The notes beneath the pieces are model-generated. The model was not told the DNA's origin and did no database searches. It saw only the letters and a list, made by a program, of their open reading frames with translations. Positions 45,756-47,830 of a stretch of DNA of 47,830 bases are shown here, one piece after another. Source of the DNA: Atopococcus tabaci (lineage in GTDB: Bacteria > Bacillota > Bacilli > Lactobacillales > Carnobacteriaceae_A). The stretch is from the NCBI GenBank assembly GCA_030535975.1, contig JAUNQW010000006.1:18261-66090 (forward strand), read 5' to 3'. A program made the translations under genes and the position numbers. Position 1 is the stretch's first letter. Each line of letters starts with the position of its first letter.

Positions 45756-47210
45756 TTAGTCTTCCTCTAAAGGTATCCAGCACGAAAGGGAGCCGGAAGA
45801 AACCTTAAAGCGACCTGAACCTGCATCATCCACGTAAATTCGACCTTCTACAAAGCCCAGATAATCATAAAAAGCCTTCCCGGCCCATTCTTCCCCAATA
45901 AAAACATCTTTTTCACCCGCATCCCCATTGCTGAAAACAGCCACTAAAGGCGATGGGTGCTCTTCATTACCTTGGCGTAGAAAAGCAATCACGTTTTTAT
46001 GATCGAAATAATCAACTTGAGGTCCATAAGCGTAATTCTGTCTCAAATAAAGAAGCTTATCCAATACTTCGGTATGCTCTGACTCTTCATCGTTAAAGCC
46101 ATAATAATCAGCATAAAAAATGCAAGGATATCCCTCCGCATTCAACAAGATCCAACCATAAGCACTAGGTATGAACCAAGACTCAACGGAGGATTCCAGT
46201 GACTGTCCGAGCTGTGTATCGTGGTTGCTCACAAAAGTTACAGCTAAGGTTGGGTGCCGAGACATGATTGTGTCTTCTGCTAACTTTCGAATATCTACAT
46301 CGGCTGTCCCCTGAGAAACTTCTGCCAACCTAAAATGCAGCAAACTATCAAAAATATGCGAATCAAATTGCTGACTGTCTAAAAAATCCAACAAGCTTTG
46401 ATAGTCACCATCCCAGTATTCAGCTACAAAAAAGAAGTCTTCACCGAATTCCTGGCGAGCTGTGTCAATAAACTTCTTGATAAAAGCGGTATCTATATGT
46501 TTAGCAGCATCAATCCGCATCCCGTCAATTCCTGTCTCTTCTACAAACCAAGTTAACCAGTTCAAGGTTTCTTCTACCACTTCAGGATGATCATAATCAA
46601 TATCTGCAAACATTACATAATCAAAATTCCCTTTTTCATTGTCAACCGCATCATCGTCGGCCCAATCTTTAAACTCGCCTTGGATTTTAAATATAGAGTT
46701 ATCACCAGATCTAACATCATGATCAATCCCGGAAAAATGATACCAATGCCATTTAAAATCCGAATACAGTCCTTTTCGTCCAGGAAAATCAAAACCAACC
46801 CAAGCTTCAATTTCACGCACTTCTCCAATCTCATGATGACGATCATTTTCATCTACTGGCACTGCTAAAAAATTTTCAGTATAATCAGCACCTGCCTTGT
46901 GATTTAAAACCACATCTGCATATACTTGAATACCAACTTCATGCAAAGCATCAATTGTTGCCTTCAGCTCTTTCTTAGTGCCATATTTAGTTCGAATGGT
47001 ATTTTTTTGATTAAATTCACCTAAGTCATATAAATCATAGATCCCATATCCCACATCATCTTGATTTGATGCTTTAAAACAGGGAGGTAACCAAACAGCC
47101 GTAATTCCAATCTCTTTTAGATGCTCGGCATCATCTTTTAAGCGCTGCCAGTGCTTACCGTCATTCACTAAATTCCACTCAAAGTACTGCATCAAAGTCC
47201 CGTTGTTCAT
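45756..47210 (-). CDS. amyA: Cytoplasmic alpha-amylase, GH13 family
   Basis: A 484-residue GH13 alpha-amylase without signal peptide or wall anchor, thus intracellular, probably acting on stored or imported maltodextrins. The TIM-barrel motifs are present: DVVLNHKAG (conserved region I), GMRIDAAKHID with the nucleophile aspartate around 233, FFVAEYWD with the acid/base glutamate around 260, and FVSNHDTQ with the third acid around 328. The gene begins MNNGTLMQYFEWN, the typical start of these enzymes. It stands alone, with its own promoter at 47245-47250, between the tRNA cluster and dut. No carbohydrate operon is beside it and no catabolite box was recognised. Confidence 0.94.
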   Translation of the reverse strand: MNNGTLMQYFEWNLVNDGKHWQRLKDDAEHLKEIGITAVWLPPCFKASNQDDVGYGIYDLYDLGEFNQKNTIRTKYGTKKELKATIDALHEVGIQVYADVVLNHKAGADYTENFLAVPVDENDRHHEIGEVREIEAWVGFDFPGRKGLYSDFKWHWYHFSGIDHDVRSGDNSIFKIQGEFKDWADDDAVDNEKGNFDYVMFADIDYDHPEVVEETLNWLTWFVEETGIDGMRIDAAKHIDTAFIKKFIDTARQEFGEDFFFVAEYWDGDYQSLLDFLDSQQFDSHIFDSLLHFRLAEVSQGTADVDIRKLAEDTIMSRHPTLAVTFVSNHDTQLGQSLESSVESWFIPSAYGWILLNAEGYPCIFYADYYGFNDEESEHTEVLDKLLYLRQNYAYGPQVDYFDHKNVIAFLRQGNEEHPSPLVAVFSNGDAGEKDVFIGEEWAGKAFYDYLGFVEGRIYVDDAGSGRFKVSSGSLSCWIPLEED

Positions 47211-47244
47211 TTACGATTCCACTCCTTTTATATAATTTAAGTTT

Positions 47245-47250
47245 ATTATA
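47245..47250 (-). promoter_or_regulatory. -10 element of the amylase promoter
   Basis: TATAAT on the minus strand, 34 bases upstream of the ATG. The -35 (GTCTTA at 17 bases) is poor, which may mean activation is needed. Confidence 0.5.
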
Positions 47251-47317
47251 TCTCATTTGAATTGGAATAAGACTTTTATTCACTTGAGCAGCACAAGCAG
47301 ATTTATTAATAGTTTAA

Positions 47318-47347
47318 AGCAAAAAAAATATCCTAAAGGATATTTTT
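47318..47347 (-). terminator. Terminator of the tRNA cluster
   Basis: On the minus strand AAAAATATCC pairs with GGATATTTTT over TTTA, followed by TTT. It lies 17 bases past the tRNA-Cys end. Confidence 0.9.
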
Positions 47348-47363
47348 CAAAAGTATTCTTTTA

Positions 47364-47434
<71 letters not shown>

Positions 47435-47443
47435 AGTATTATA

Positions 47444-47515
47444 TTGGGCTACTAGGATTCGAACCTAGGAATGACGGGACCAAAACCCGTTGCCTTACCG
47501 CTTGGCTATAGCCCA
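47444..47515 (-). tRNA. tRNA-Gln (TTG)
   Basis: A 72-base cloverleaf on the minus strand with acceptor TGGGCTA/TAGCCCA, anticodon loop TTTTGGT (TTG) and T-loop GGTTCGAATCC. Discriminator A. CCA not encoded. Confidence 0.97.
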
Positions 47516-47530
47516 TTATTCTAAAAATAG

Positions 47531-47604
47531 GGCGGCTGAAGGGAATCGAACCCTCGAATGTCGGGACCACAACCCGATGCGTTAACCACTTCGCCACAAC
47601 CGCC
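47531..47604 (-). tRNA. tRNA-His (GTG)
   Basis: A 74-base cloverleaf on the minus strand with the extra G(-1) opposite C73 that marks tRNA-His, acceptor GCGGTTG/CAGCCGC and anticodon loop TTGTGGT (GTG). CCA not encoded. Confidence 0.97.
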
Positions 47605-47614
47605 AAAATATAAA

Positions 47615-47696
47615 TGGAGGGGGAGAGATTCGAACTCCCGAACTCGATGAGGGCGGATTTACAGTCCGCTGCGTTTAGCCACTTCGCTACCCCTCC
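47615..47696 (-). tRNA. tRNA-Tyr (GTA)
   Basis: An 82-base class II tRNA with long variable arm on the minus strand, acceptor GGAGGGG/CCCCTCC, anticodon loop CTGTAAA (GTA). Discriminator A (47615), matching the TGGT of the T-box before the lyase-tyrS operon. CCA not encoded. Confidence 0.97.
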
Positions 47697-47701
47697 ATAT
47701 A

Positions 47702-47774
47702 TGGCGCAAGACAGAATCGAACTGCCGACACCGTGAGCTTCAATCACGTGCTCTGCCAACTGAGCTATTGCGCC
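47702..47774 (-). tRNA. tRNA-Phe (GAA)
   Basis: A 73-base cloverleaf on the minus strand, acceptor GGCGCAA/TTGCGCC, anticodon loop TTGAAGC (GAA), T-loop AGTTCGATTCT. Discriminator A. CCA not encoded. Confidence 0.97.
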
Positions 47775-47779
47775 AATAA

Positions 47780-47830
47780 CTCCGCAAACAGGGCTCGAAC
47801 CTGTGACATCATGATTAACAGTCATGCGCT
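47780..47830 (-). tRNA. tRNA-Asn (GTT), 5' part beyond the window
   Basis: The 3' 51 bases of a tRNA on the minus strand: anticodon loop CTGTTAA (GTT), T-loop GGTTCGAGCC, acceptor strand TTGCGGA and discriminator G. The 5' arm lies outside the window. The order Asn-Phe-Tyr-His-Gln-Cys is a usual Firmicute arrangement. Confidence 0.92.

Noticed and set aside
47439-47825. A 128-codon open frame on the minus strand at the right end
   Set aside because: It runs through five tRNA genes (Asn, Phe, Tyr, His, Gln) that fold correctly on the same strand; the frame is an artefact.

Overview
The window reads as chromosomal DNA of a low-GC Firmicute, most likely a member of Lactobacillales (Aerococcaceae/Carnobacteriaceae-like). 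This rests on gene content and order: large parts match the origin-proximal half of the Bacillus subtilis map (metG-tatD-rnmV-ksgA-veg; glmU-prs; pth-mfd-yabM-yabN-rqcP-divIC-yabR-tilS-hpt-ftsH-cysK/fol; radA-yacL-gltX-cysS-mrnC-rlmB-yacP-sigH), but sporulation genes are absent and the YabN, prs2 and AdcBC versions look lactobacillar. No species is assigned. Almost every gene is on the minus strand; only two genes, both in one segment, are on the plus strand. No insertion sequence, prophage or CRISPR array was seen.

Layout from left to right (minus-strand transcription runs right to left). 1-1530: the start of a trp operon (trpD, then trpC cut by the window edge) with a promoter and a tryptophan T-box. 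1547-5730: folC-folE-folB-folK-cysK. 5739-18360: the division, translation and repair block pth-mfd-flippase-yabN-rqcP-divIC-S1 protein-tilS-hpt-ftsH. 18464-22050: glmU followed by two tandem prs genes; the second prs lacks the catalytic basic loop. 22112-23620: a zinc/manganese-type ABC transporter without its binding protein. 23706-28505: metG-tatD-rnmV-ksgA and veg. 28640-36770: a mixed accessory segment that breaks the conserved order. It holds a DUF7309/DUF6930-like protein (+), tyrS, a tryptophanase/tyrosine phenol-lyase family enzyme, a CofE-like ligase (+), a lone divergent argJ and a formate/nitrite channel. 36839-45670: sigH-like sigma factor, yacP, rlmB, mrnC, cysS (with a Cys T-box), gltX, yacL, radA, dut. 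45756-47250: a cytoplasmic alpha-amylase. 47318-47830: a tRNA cluster (Asn partial, Phe, Tyr, His, Gln, Cys).

Three T-box leaders (Trp, Tyr, Cys) can be read down to specifier codon and tRNA-contacting base, and two of the cognate tRNA genes lie in the same window with matching discriminator bases. The most interesting point is that the Tyr T-box does not sit directly before tyrS. It sits before a divergent PLP beta-eliminating lyase that is co-transcribed with tyrS, so a supposedly degradative enzyme would be switched on by tyrosine starvation. Divergent to it is a CofE-like protein in a lineage not known to make coenzyme F420, and its promoter is bracketed by a perfect 8-bp dyad. Start codons were revised where the ribosome binding site or family alignment disagreed with the longest ORF. 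All functional calls come from motif reading by eye; no database search was possible.
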